Source: Dipteris shenzhenensis
Taxonomy: Eukaryota; Polypodiophyta; Polypodiopsida; Gleicheniales
NCBI GenBank assembly: GCA_047967505.1
Contig: CM106541.1
DNA length: 64,000 nucleotides
Direction: 5' to 3' (one strand)
Both the position numbers and the translations under genes were made by a program. Under the pieces are notes generated by a model. That model searched no databases and was not told where the DNA came from. It worked only from the letters and a program-made list of their open reading frames with translations. Shown here piece by piece: positions 11,900 through 23,386 of this stretch (the stretch's first letter is position 1; the number at the start of each line of letters is the position of its first letter).

Positions 11900-12245
11900 A
11901 TTCTAAATCTGAAGGAAGAGCTCATACTTTATTTGCATTGTCATTTTAAAGGATGATAGTCACTCATATAAACTCTTGTAGGAGTGCAAAGGATGCTTGG
12001 GATAAATTAGCATCTTTGAATCAAATGCAATGAAGCAAGGGTTGCGAAGCAATTGGATGCCTTGAAAATAAATGAGGGAGAAAGCATGGATGCCTTTTTT
12101 ACTAAAGTCAAGGATCTAAGAGCAATTGACCAACATTAATGAAGTTGTGCCAGATAGAGATTGTGTCCACGACACTTAGTGGCCTTCCCAAATCTTATCA
12201 AGGGTTTGGAGATTCTTCTCTGACATTTGGTGACTCTCACTGTAT
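11900..12245 (+). pseudogene. Degenerate copia-type gag relic
   Basis: Read across several frames, this stretch gives phrases typical of plant copia gag (UBN2-like). These are a segment reading AKDAWDKLASL, then a long run with KINEGESMDAFFTKVKDLR, and LSGLPKSYQGF near 12170-12200. Stops and shifts break the frame, and no flanking LTR was recognised. It is a dead fragment. Confidence 0.6.
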
Positions 12246-12600
12246 CACTTTGAGAGTCATGGGCTGATTGCCCTATGTAGCTGCTCCCATGGCCGACATC
12301 AACATATCTTCTAGGCATTCCCCTCATGCGCTTCATCGACACTTCATCAATATGAGGGAATGTGCACACTCTTGAGAAAGCAACTACTTTGGGCTTACAC
12401 GGGTTCTCTACCCTTGCTATGCATAAAATGAATATATAGTTTATATATTCCTTATGTGAGTCATAGGGTACTCTACCTTGGGTAGTCCCCCAAAAATGAA
12501 TGCAATCAATGATATGTGTTGAGTCAGTCAAGGTTCTCTAGTCCTCCTAAAAGAAGATGTATTACTTTTCCTATTTATTTGTGTGGCTTCCTTACACTTC

Positions 12601-12912
12601 ATGTTATGAAGCCATGGGGGGATGTATTGGAAGGAGTCCTTCAAGCGATGAGTTCTCCATTGTGAGCCTCTAAGCATGTTGTGCCATGCTCTCTAGCCTC
12701 TAAGCCATGCTCTTAGTCTTTTGGATCCATGCATGTTGGGCCTCTGAGCCATGCTAGATGATCCTCTGAGTCTATTGTACCATGCTCACTAGCCTCTAAG
12801 CCATGGACACTTGCCTCTGAGATTGCATAGGCTAATAGTTGGATGTTGTCATGTTATGAAGCCATGGGGGGATGTATTGGAAGGAGTCCTTCAATTGATG
12901 AGTTCTCCATTG
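12601..12912. repeat. 250-bp tandem duplication
   Basis: A segment of about 62 bp starting ATGTTATGAAGCCATGGGG occurs at 12601-12662 and again at 12851-12912 with two or three differences. The spacer is filled with short repeats of GAGCCTCTAAGCCATG. Confidence 0.85.
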
Positions 12913-13072
12913 TTGAGCCTTTGAGCCATGCTTGGTAGAGCCTTTGAGCCTGTTGTGCTGCCACCCAAAAGAGCCCTTGTTTTCATTCAATGCATGAGCA
13001 TGTCAGGTTTTTTAAACGTTTTATATAGGCCCATCATGTTTTGACATCCCTTTTAATTATGTTTAGGGTTTC

Positions 13073-13290
13073 ATCGTGCCCCCTGCACCCGCCCTAACCC
13101 CTCCAACCCCGCCACCCTCATCGCCCTCCCCCCCATTGCCCTCCCCCTACTTGCCCCGCCCACACCCACTATCGCCCTCCCCCATACCCCCCATCCCCCC
13201 CTCCCCCCACCCTTGCTACCACTCCACCCCTCCCCTTACCCCGCCCCATGCCCCTCCCTTCTCTCCCCCCTCCTTCACCATGTCCCCACT
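13073..13290. repeat. C-rich low-complexity tract
   Basis: CCCCT- and CCACCC-rich DNA on the plus strand. The proline-rich frame across it (13076-13327) has no domain signal and is not annotated as a gene. Confidence 0.7.
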
Positions 13291-13455
13291 TTCCCCAACG
13301 TCTTGTGAGTACAAAAATTGTGGTTAAAATAAGCAAGATATTAAAGAGTGTACACAAATTGTGGTCAAAATAAGCAATATATTTATTTCATATTTGTATA
13401 CAATTACATTATAGCTTCTGTTGGTGGTTGGACCCATTTGCTCCCTTCTCTCACT

Positions 13456-15725
13456 CTAGCTTGCAACCAACGTCTGACTCCTCGATGCTTTCCAAGCATT
13501 ATGCCTTCTATTCTTTAATACAATTTGAACTGCTTTTGCAAGTTCTGATGCCTTTGCGTTTTCAAACTTCAAAGTCCTTCCTAGTAAACATCTAAAAATC
13601 CAGTCAAACATCTCATGCAATGCATTATTGCGAGTGACACCACCACCATGCCTTGAGTTCTTGAAGTAGGCTACCTTGGCTCTATAGTGCGACTTCTCCA
13701 TGCCTTGTGTACTCCAAATGGACAAAGGACCCCAATTTTGTACAAACCATGGTCCATGTGCATAGAGAATATGCTCCAAACATGATGAGAATCATTTTAG
13801 TAACAAAAATGGTTTATAAAGCAAGTGCTAAATATTACGATGGTGCCAAGATTCCCATGTAATGCGTAATTTGCGACTCCCCTGATGCTTTCACCATTAA
13901 TTGCATAAACTCTTTCACAGCCATCCTGAACCTTTCATAATACATCTAATCGATTTGAACCTCGCGAAGCAATTTTATCAATGCATTTACCTTTGTCCAT
14001 ACTTTAGCTCTCAAAGTTGCTACTTGAGGATGAGAAGCATTATTGGTTGTGCATTCACACACTGCTTTCTAGTATTCACAACCCAAACTACTTTGAGACA
14101 ATGTATGTTTGTCTTTGTTGATATTGTGGTTCTGTAGGAATCTCCTTGCCTTCCCTCCACCCATGGACACTTTTGCAAGAAGATTTTGTGTTGCCCCAGA
14201 CATTTTCTTATCCTCCTTAAGTTTGACATGTCCTCCATGGAATCCCATCTCTGACAACAACTTCTTAGCTTCTACAATGCACCATGCAGATACTTCTTGC
14301 ATAATTAAATTCCAAGCATAAACAAGATGCAAATACAACAACTTATCAAGTACGCACAGTTTTGCATGTAAAGTACATATGTGTATTCCCTCAAGTGGGA
14401 TGGGCAATATGGGATCCCACTTTGGATCCTTCTTGTTGTGTGGGAGCTTGCATTTGGCTGCAAGATAGAATGCCATTCTCCCATTGTAAGCCAGCCTTTT
14501 GCTTACGTTGTGAACACATGCAATAAAGGCATGTGTTCATTACATTTGCCCCTGTATCAAAACCATGCAAGCACTTGAGGTTTTTCAAATCACCAGCAAG
14601 ATGCCATCCAACTTGAAATGTTCCATGGCCATCGACTGTCAATGTTTCCCTTCCTCTTGTCTTCGGATCGTCGATGGGATACATGTTCTATCTAGAACCC
14701 ACTTCAATGTCTCATGGCACTCTTTCGGAGTCTCAAATGCTACAAGCCACCATATATCTTTCTTTCATTGCACTTAGAAATCTTGCTCTACTTCTTCATC
14801 CCCTTAAACAAAAGCTAAGGCTTTATTCATAATGCAAATGTTGATTCTCTCTAACTTGTGTTCTTTCACCAATTGAGCTTCATCCATTTTGATGACAAAT
14901 ATGAGCTTTCCATTGCAATCTGTACAACAAAAGAGAAAAATCCTTAGGATAAACATGATAAAGGAAATGAACTAAGTAAAGTGCAAAGCTGTAATGGATT
15001 TTCTCTTACCATCTTCTCTCATGCCATAGAATTTCACCATTGCTTCTTGTAGTTTCTCAACATCTAAGTAGACATTGTTGAAAGCATTCATTTCAAAGGT
15101 TTGCAAGCCAGATTTCTTTTTACTCTTCCAAGTCATTGTGCCCCTTATGCAATGGTACCCTCCAACCATTTCTCTTGCACATTGGTTTGTTTATCGCTGT
15201 GCATGTCTCACAAACCAAGCTGTGGGTAGGGGCACTGTAGACTTCTTATACTTTCCCAAGATAGTAGACTTGAAATTTTGAAAATAGATGTGTAAGCTTC
15301 ACGACTTACACCAGTAGTATCACAAGCTACAAGCATCTCCTTTTCATCCACAATATCCTTGAAGTCCTTCATCACCTCTTCAACAACTTTTACACGTAGG
15401 TGTTTGTGTCTTGGGTCCCTTAGTATCCCAATAACATCGCTTGACTTCAATAAACTAGCTAGAGCATATGAACAGTCAATATCATCCCCGTCTGTTATTC
15501 CCATCACATCTTCCATGAAGTTCCTAAAGAAGAACACAATAAAAACATAGACACAAATAGTGTAGCACGAAAGAGTCTAATCTCATTGGAACATTTGATA
15601 ACCAACCTTGTAGCCCGGACTCTCCTCTTTCTAGCACCACCAGTGGGTGCCAATGCATCCATGTTATGTAGGTACCTTCTTTTCCTCTCCTTCAATCCCA
15701 AAGGTGTTTCTTTCATCTTTTGCAC
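13456..15725 (-). pseudogene. Multi-exon gene of unnamed, probably transposon-derived family, 3' half
   Basis: Conserved-looking exons run rightward to leftward. One around 15725-15600 has a GT donor after GGCTACAAG. The next, 15524-15275, begins after TTCTTTAG and contains EMLVACDTTGVSREAYTSIF. Another, about 15230-15000, contains NNVYLDVEKLQEAMVKFYG and has a GTAAG donor. A fourth, about 14930-14810, begins after TTGTACAG and contains GKLIFVIKMDEAQLVKEHK. The last blocks at 14680-13456 include VGWHLAGDLKNLKCL, a CLYC motif and GFHGGHVKLKEDKK. In-frame stops (for example near 15190 and in 14800-14700) suggest decay. The block pattern resembles large mobile-element proteins of early plants, but I cannot name the family. 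Whether it belongs to the nearby CACTA element is unknown. Confidence 0.45.
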
Positions 15726-16349
15726 TTGTTCTTTTGCCTTCTCTCATTCCTTCTCTATGGCTCGTCGAACTTGATTGTATATAGATCTTTCCATGCCTTT
15801 TTTTGACTCAACTAGCTTATAGAGTGACTCTTCTAATTTATCTCACTCCAAGTCCAATGCATTTTGCTCCAAGTCCAATGCTTTGGCTTTATCATGAAGA
15901 TCCTGGTTCTTCATTTGAAAATCCTACATAGAGTTATGCATTGCAACAATGGTGCTATTTCCTAAATGTGCTAGCATCTCTACTTGGGCTCTGTGCATTT
16001 TGCTTGCTTGCATCGCCATTGATTGAGCATTGTTTAACCGATTGCAATAACCAAGCAACCCCGCATGTCCATTTCCAACAAACCGAACTAGCTCATGCAT
16101 TGTATGGAAAGGAGGGCTCTTTTGGTTGGCAAGATCTAAAGGATACAAGGATCCTTCTACCCAAAGGCCGAGATGCTTCTTGTGAACGAAGACTGTGGAT
16201 TTTGGAAGCTCCCCTGAATCCTAAACTGTGTGCTTGCATATTCAGCCTCCAACTCTAAGTGAACTTGGTACTTGTTGGAGACATCCTCGAATGGTACCAT
16301 GACTAAAGGAGTGTAGAGAAAGACAAGGTGTGGAGATGCAGGCTTGAAG

Positions 16350-16745
16350 GAGCAGCATGCAAGAAGAGGGAGGGCGAGGAGGAGGAGGGATGAGGGAGGG
16401 AGGACCAGTAGTTAAAGAGGAGGAAAGGGAGGCAGACCACCAGGTGTGGAGGGTGAGGAGGAGTAGGTGTGGAGGAGGAGGGAGGGAGGAGGGAGGAGCA
16501 GAGGGGGGAGGAGGAGCAGTAGCAGTGGAGGAGGGGGGAGGGGGAGGGGAGGAAGAGTAGGCATGGAGGAGGGAGGGAGGGGGAGGGTAGGAGGAGCAGG
16601 CATGGAGGAGGGAGGGAGGGAGGGGGAGGAGGAGGAAGGGGGAGGAGGGAGTGAGGAGGGGGAGGGGGAGGGGAGGAGAGGGGAGGGGGACAAGGGAGGG
16701 AGGAGGGGGAGGGAGGGAGGGAGGAGAGAGAAGGAGGGAGGGAAT
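16350..16745. repeat. GGA-rich purine array
   Basis: Nearly uninterrupted GGAGGAGG and GGGAGGGA repeats on the plus strand. They fall between exons of the minus-strand gene, so they probably lie in an intron or split the gene. Frames across them are artefacts. Confidence 0.85.
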
Positions 16746-16869
16746 TCAAAATTCGAATTTTGAATTATGAATTTTTTGGTTCCCACCTAGGAGTAAGAGT
16801 TGTGTAAGAGGTGGGGTCACTTTTGGGCTTAACCCACCTAGGTGAGAGGGGGTTAGGACTTTTTGGAAC

Positions 16870-18361
16870 CTACCTTGGCCCTTTCATTAGAACTAATCCA
16901 TTTCTTAATCCATTCCTTATGAGTCCCTTTTGAGACCCCAATTCTCCCCTAATAGAAAAGAGAGGAAGTACATCGAGAATAGGGGTCTTTGAATCCCCTA
17001 GTGGATCCTCAGATATAAATCTAGCCGCAATAGTACTAACATCCTCCTCTCTTGCTGCCAAAGACATAGCTGTTGCCATCAATGCCTTGCCATGAATGTT
17101 CGATCCAAAGGCATTGATAGCAGCCAGGCGTTGTACCAAAATGACTTTGTCAGCATTCTGAGTAATGTTGGACTAACCGATAGCGCGCGACAAAGCCTTG
17201 CACTTCAGCAGCTTTGAAGGACCTCGAGGAGAAAATTTGTTGTGAATTAAAGACCGCAATATGCTTTGCGACTTTGCAAAGGTAATGGGCCAAAGAATGA
17301 TCTCGCCCAAATGCACTGCGAACATTACCCCATCAAGATGAGAATTCATCAAGCTCAAATGCATCCTGCAACAATTCAATAAACATTAGAAGACTGACAA
17401 AACAAATTATATTGAAAGAACATCAAATTAAAAAATATTGTTCGAACCTACCACTATAGCGTCGTCGGCTTCTATCCCTTCCTCATTTGCAATGTTGATG
17501 GAACCAGGTGCTCTGTGATGTTCCATTTGGGAGGTGGATGCTTTCTCCTGACTTGTGTTGGAGGTGGAAGCTTCTGCATGAGAGGGTTGTGCATTGTATA
17601 CGGACATGTATGCATCCCTCATTGAAACCAGTGTCGTCAAGAGAAAGTCTTCCATTGTCTGGTCTTCGGTACCTAAAACCCCAGGATCTTTGACACTTGT
17701 GTCAACATCGAACCCTGATAGGACTCCAAGTGCCTCATCCTCTCGTAGTCCAAAAAGAATCTCTATGTCATGGAGGAATGCGTACTCTTCTCCATCGATG
17801 ATGAGGGGGGACAAGGACCATAATTCAAAGTCTTGGTCAGCGGTCTCCGATGTAGATTCTTACTCTACTTGGGAATCTTGAAGTAGGCTCAATGCTTGAG
17901 CTGCTTCCATCTCCTCTGTTGGATCATCAAGACTATCTTCCATGTACATGTCTGAGTCTAGTCTAGGGTGACTAGATCAACAGTTCTATTAGAGGGGGTG
18001 CTAGACGATGAGGCTTCTTCCTCTAAATTTCCTTCTTGGAGAAGGAAGATGAATGTCATCTCCCATGAAAGGAATTTGGTGCCTGTATTTCGTGTGATCC
18101 CTGCATCTAGGATGTCTTGAACTTCGATTGTCCTAAACCTTCATTTGTAAGGTTGTCACAAAAGTGGGCCAAGCACTTTACAAACTTGGGTTCCTGTATG
18201 AACAGATACTTTATGTAATCTATGGGAACCCATCTTTTTGAATAGTGGTCAAGTGTATAGGAAAATTTTGAGAAATTATCTTGCAGGTAAAGGATGAGAT
18301 CTGAGAAGTCATCCTTGGCTCGCATATATGTGCCTAGGACATCTAAAGTCCTATCAAACAC
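16870..18361 (-). pseudogene. Middle exons of the 13.4-20 kb minus-strand gene
   Basis: An exon at 17814 to about 17440 encodes an acidic region starting MSPLIIDGEEYAFLHDIEIL and ends at a GTAGGT-type donor. The next exon follows the acceptor TTGTTGCAG at about 17367 and continues through a single in-frame stop (near 17175) into 16870. A further block at 18361-18107 (YMRAKDDFSDLILYLQDN) precedes them. None matches a domain I can name. Order, strand and splice signals fit one long gene with the exons at 13456-15725 and 18719-19886, but phase could not be confirmed at every junction. Confidence 0.4.
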
Positions 18362-18718
18362 TAAAAATAGCTCTTCCTCATGATCTGCAAATGCAGTTCA
18401 TGAGATGAAGTCATGGAACACAGTTCTAGTTGAATCCATGGCAAATAGCAGTTGATGGAGGGAGTAACTTCTGAGGATGGGAGTTTCTATGGCTCTCTAA
18501 ATGCGAAAGTGAGAATGTGATGTAAAAAGGGCTCTTACCCCTTAATATATATCAAAACCCTAAAAATCAAAATTAATCATAAAATCCCCAAATTTTTTGA
18601 AAAACATGTACCATGAACTGAAATGAGAAAACATTAAAGAAATAACATTTTAGTTTAATTGTCCATCATCTTCCGAAGCAATAATTAGGATTTGACAAAC
18701 AAAAAATTAAATCCTGCA

Positions 18719-19886
18719 CTAGTCAAACACATTGTTAGCAATCTTCAAAGTTGCACGAGGAATGAAATTGGCACTATGCATGCACTTCTCCACATGGCAG
18801 CTGATCTTACCACCATTTAAGGTACAGTAGAATGACTCTGACATGCCGTCCTCCATGACCAATAGGTGTTCTCGCACATCCCTTAGAGTCCATTGCGATG
18901 TGACATTCACATTCTTGACATCTCCCTCTTCAACATCAATAGACAAATGTACCCCCATATTGTCTTCATCGTTAGTGTCTATGGGAATCCACCGGCCATT
19001 CGTTTTCTTCCAGTGGCTATACTAAAAAGCTAAATACAACATTTGGCATGACAAATGGTATCTAATAACCACATTGTCTTTACATGTGTGACATTGAAAC
19101 ACATCACCCTTTTGGTTGCTTGACCTGGTTCCCCAATTCATCCCAAGTAAATCTTCAAGAGCATTTTCATCTACACACTTGCAGGACCACATAGTTTTTG
19201 TTGTATGCATATGTATATTCTGAAATAAAGAAGCAAAAATGTGCAGAGGCATAAACCAAGATAACCTTGCCCATTTGGATCCAAATGTAAACTTCATGGC
19301 CATGCCCACATCCTTTGCAATCTTGTCCTTATACGATTGCAATGTCCTTGAGTGCACATTGCTGCAATCCATGTCTTGAAGTTATGGTGGTGTAATGGTT
19401 TGTAGACGGCCATAGCTTGATGATGTCATTGGAGTGATGTATGTTGCATTATACCAATACACATTCTTTATTCTCAAGGAGGCCAACTTCTCCCCAGCAT
19501 GCATTTGTTTACATAAATCCTCATGAATCGTAGTGAACTTGCCTATGAATGATTCAACTAGTTCCCACTCCTCGAGGTTCGAATGGAAAACATCCACCAT
19601 GAATAAGAGCTCTTAGAAACCAAACACAAAATTTCCAAATGAACTCATTATAGTTACAGGTGAAAAAGGTACATTAATAGAAATGCTCATAGTGTGATGG
19701 TATCCTAGATTGATTGAATGATGGAGGAAGCCACATATCTTTTCCCATGTAAACATGTTGCACTTTTGTGAGCCATCCTTTCTTCCCAAATTTGAACTTC
19801 AAGATGCGCCCCTTCCACTCATGCAAGATGTCACCTCTTTTTCTCTTGGGAAGCTTATGTGGACCTTTGGCCGATCCTTTCATCAC
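18719..19886 (-). pseudogene. 5' exons of the minus-strand split gene
   Basis: Four short frames follow each other on the minus strand: 19886-19674 (basic, KGPHKLPKRKRGDILHEW), 19600-19382, 19372-19022 (Cys pairs CKC, CHTC and LSC, possibly zinc-binding) and 18958-18719. They are separated by about 60-80 bp each, as expected for exons and short introns. No domain is recognised. The alternative is unrelated small relics. Confidence 0.35.
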
Positions 19887-20040
19887 TATCTAGTCATTTA
19901 AGCTATAGGTGCAAGGGATCCACTCATCCAATGCATTCCTGGTGTTGTGGAAGACACAAGAGGTCACATCATTGTATGGTCTTGTACCTTCTCCTCACCA
20001 TGCTTGCAGAGGTTGCAACAGCAGGAATGGGACTCCTACA

Positions 20041-20335
20041 CAAGGCAATGCAGCTCCAACAGAGGCACAAAAAGAGGGAGAAGGAGAGGGAAAGAGGAGC
20101 AGCAATAGAGGCACAAGAGAGGGAGAAGGAGAGGGATAGAGCAGCTCCAATAGAGGCACAAAAGAGGGAGAAGGAGAGGGACAGAGCAGCAGCAATAGAG
20201 GCACAAGAGAGGGAGAAGGAGAGGGACAAAGCAACATCAACAGAGGCATAGGAGGGGGAGAAGGAGAGGGACAGAGTAGATCCAACAGAGGCACAGAAGA
20301 GGGAGAGGGGAGAGAGAGAGAGAGGAGCTGCAACA
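20041..20335. repeat. 45-bp purine-rich minisatellite
   Basis: Tandem units read approximately AGAGGGAGAAGGAGAGGGAC with an interspersed AGCAGCAATAGAGGCAC segment, about six copies. Reading frames on both strands are periodic artefacts. Confidence 0.9.
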
Positions 20336-20779
20336 AGTAGGCCAGAGCAAGAGGGAGTAGAGAAAGAGGGGGAAGAGGGAAAATGTGTGGGATTTAGTTC
20401 AAATCTGAGTGATTTGGCAGGCTTGACCAGAACAGTGGGGGGCAGAGGCCCTAGAAAGTGGGAGAGAAGAAAAATTCACCATTTGGGCCCTACCATCCCA
20501 TTGAATGCAATTTTGGGGTTCAGTTTTTGGCTCATGTGGGGGAGGTGCACCTGATAAGAGGATTAAACATGGGTTAAGAGGGGGGGGATGGTTTTGGTGG
20601 TCCCTAGTGTAAGGGGAGCAACCAATAGGGGCTCTCTACAGGCCTACCCACCCTCCACCTCAACATACCATTGCCCCATACCTTGTAGTACTCTCATTGG
20701 TACACCAAAAATCACTCTCTAATCCCTTGAAATTAGGAAACACTAATTGGAGGCCCTTTTGAGACCCCAATTCTGCCCT

Positions 20780-20985
20780 AATGTCCTCTCTTTCCTTCTC
20801 TTTTTTTCTCTCTTTTATCCCCACTTTTCCCCTTTTCACTTTCTCTCTTTTTCTCTCTCATTTCCTCTCTTTTTCTGTCTTTTTTCTTCTCTCTTTTCTC
20901 CTTTTTCTCCTCTCTTTTTCTATCTTTTTTCTCCTCTCTTTTCCTCTCTTTTCTTCTCTCTTTCCTTCTCTCTTTTTCCCCATGT
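20780..20985. repeat. CTTTT-rich polypyrimidine tract
   Basis: A run of CTCTTTT and TTCCTCTC units on the plus strand. A similar phrase, CTTTTGAGACCCCAATTCT, occurs just before it (about 20755) and in inverse orientation context near 16925, hinting at a shared repeat. Confidence 0.75.
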
Positions 20986-21236
20986 GAAGCTTTAATAGCC
21001 TACCATTGAGCAAATAGATACAGACTTCTATCACTCTAATTCAAAGAATGCAGGATTCTGTAAATGTTTGCTCAATGTTAGGCTGTAGGATTCAAAGCTT
21101 GCTCAATGTCTTACATGTATTCTAAGCTGTAGGATTAGTGACATTAAAGAGGGAAAAAGAGAAAGAAAATGGGAAAAGAGAGGTGAGAATCATCATGTAT
21201 GTTTGAGAATCATCATTATTCGAAGCCTATGTATGT

Positions 21237-23386
21237 TTGAATTGTGATAGGATGCTCCAGAAGATGTTGCCTGCACCAAATACGATGCCAGCATCAAGAG
21301 ATAAAGCGAAGAAGATGCTAACAATGGTGGGTATGGATTATGATACCATCAATGCTTGCCCTAATGACTGTATTCTCTTTCGTCATGAGCATGGAGATTC
21401 GGCTAGTTGTCCAAAGTGTGGGGAACAGTGATATAGAGATGACTTGTAGGGTGACAAATATCGGTAAAGGTCTTGAGACACTTTCCCATCATTGCAAGAA
21501 TACAATTCATGTTCCGATGCAAATCCATAGCGGAGTTGATGACTTGGCATGCATCTCATCGGTCCACTGAGAGTCCACTGATGACACATTGAGGATTCCC
21601 ATAGATTGTGTAGCTTGGAAGCACATAGATAATCAGTGGCCAGACTTTGTGACGGAGCCACGCAACTTACATCTTGGGCTCACCATGGATGACGTGAATC
21701 CTTTTGGCTTACGCTCGACATCTTGGTCAACATGGCCCATAGTCTTTGTGAATTACAATATCCCACCATGGCTAACAATAAAGAAGGGATACCTCATGCT
21801 TGCACTACTTGTGCCAAGGAAGTACAAGGCCAAAAATATGGACATGTACATGGCACCTTTGATAGAGGAGTTACAGATCTTATGGAGAGGAGTGCAGGTC
21901 TTTGATATTTCTAGAGCTCCTAGACATATCAATGATATTTTGGTCAGGGGCATCTTGATGTGGACCATGCATGACTTTCAGGATATGGACGGTGCGCAGG
22001 TATGTGGTTGTGTCTTTACATGTATAATATAGGATTATGCTTTTATGACTCTCTTTCGTACGCATGTCTTATACTAACACATTCATGCACGCGTGTAGGA
22101 CTTGTTACAAGTGGGTACCATGCTTGTCCTATTTGTGGACTGGATTTGAAATCGCTTGCATGATACTCCAAACATATGAGGAAAAATGTTTATGAAGGTC
22201 ATGCTTGATACCTTCCGCTGGACCATCTCATGCGTGGAGGTCAGCTTGATCCACCACCACCATATTAAAAGGCAAGTGACTAGATTTAGACTTGGAGGGC
22301 AAATGGAGAGGAACCTCCTCGTGGTATGAAGAGGCTATTGATCTTTCACGAGCTTCCTTATTGGGGTCAGTTACAAATCAATCATCTCTTGGATCCCATG
22401 CATATCTTCAAGAATGTGGGGGCTACTATTTGGGCACACTTGGTTGGTTCCAAAGACTTGAGAGGAGTGCGAGAAGACTTGAGTGCTATGAATAGGATGT
22501 CTCATTTGTGGCCCCATGTGTGTGCTTCGGGAAAAGTTATCCTCCCAAAAGCAACATGGATTCTCTCCACGAGAGAGGAGGCAGTGGTCAAGGCAGACAT
22601 TGCCTCTTTTCAAACACCCACAGGGTACATGCGTTGCTTGAAAGGAGCATTTTCAATGGAAAATAAGCTTAGTGGGCTCAAGTCCAATGAATGGCACAAG
22701 GTCTTACAGGTATTCAAAGCAGTAGGATTAGTGTACCGATAATCGTGATGCGTTAGTGTAATTATGATTATGTTATATTATTGACATGACTTCTTTGTTG
22801 CTTTGATAGTGCATCCTCCCAATTACAATAAAGGGGTGCTTACAAGAAGATGTTAGAAATGCTATATTCAAGATCAATGGTATTATAAGGTATGCTTACT
22901 ATCAAATCGCATTGATTGCATTTTCTTCAATTTAAGCTAAATAATCTGTAGACTGATTATGAATATATCTTATATGAGCACATGAAATAGGTGGATATCT
23001 CAAAAAGAGATCTCCATATCAAGCATCGAGAAGGCTAGGGTGGAATCCATCAAAGCTGTATGTTTGCTTGAGAAGCACTTTCCCTCGAGCATTATGACAA
23101 CTCAAGTGCACTTGCTTGTGCACATAGTTGATGAGGTGGCCATTGCAGGTACCGTTAGTAGTCAGTGGATGTTTTTTCTCGAGCGGTTTATGAAAACTTT
23201 GAAGGGATTTGTAAGACAAAGAGCAAGACCAGAAGCAAGCATGGCAGAGGGATGGCTTGTGCAAGAGTCATTAGTATATATCATGGAGTTTCTTGCATCC
23301 ATGGATCCCAATATGCCGCAAGCTTGGCATAAGGGGGTTTCCATTTTCCGAGCAAAAACCCGCAAGCGACGAGCAGACAAAAGGTA
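21237..23386 (+). pseudogene. CACTA (En/Spm) Tnp2-type transposase, decayed
   Basis: The order of blocks matches plant CACTA transposases. The first block (21237-21428) has the phrase INACPNDCILFRHEHGD and ends in the Cys pair CPKCGE. The Transposase_21-like core at 21589-22000 has NPFGLRSTSWSTWPIVFVNY and MDMYMAPLIEELQILW, and ends at a donor before 22001. A following exon begins after GTGTAG near 22099 and has HACPICGLDLKS. The next, 22326-22710, has INHLLDPMHIFKNVGATIW. The DUF4218-like part at 22991-23386 has HLLVHIVDEVAIAG and FMKTLKGFVRQRARPE. Several stops and frameshifts (about 21430-21590 and 22150-22330) show that it is inactive. Confidence 0.85.

Noticed and set aside
16303-16786. 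Pro/Ser-rich minus and Gly/Glu-rich plus frames at 16.3-16.8 kb
   Set aside because: Produced by the GGA array.
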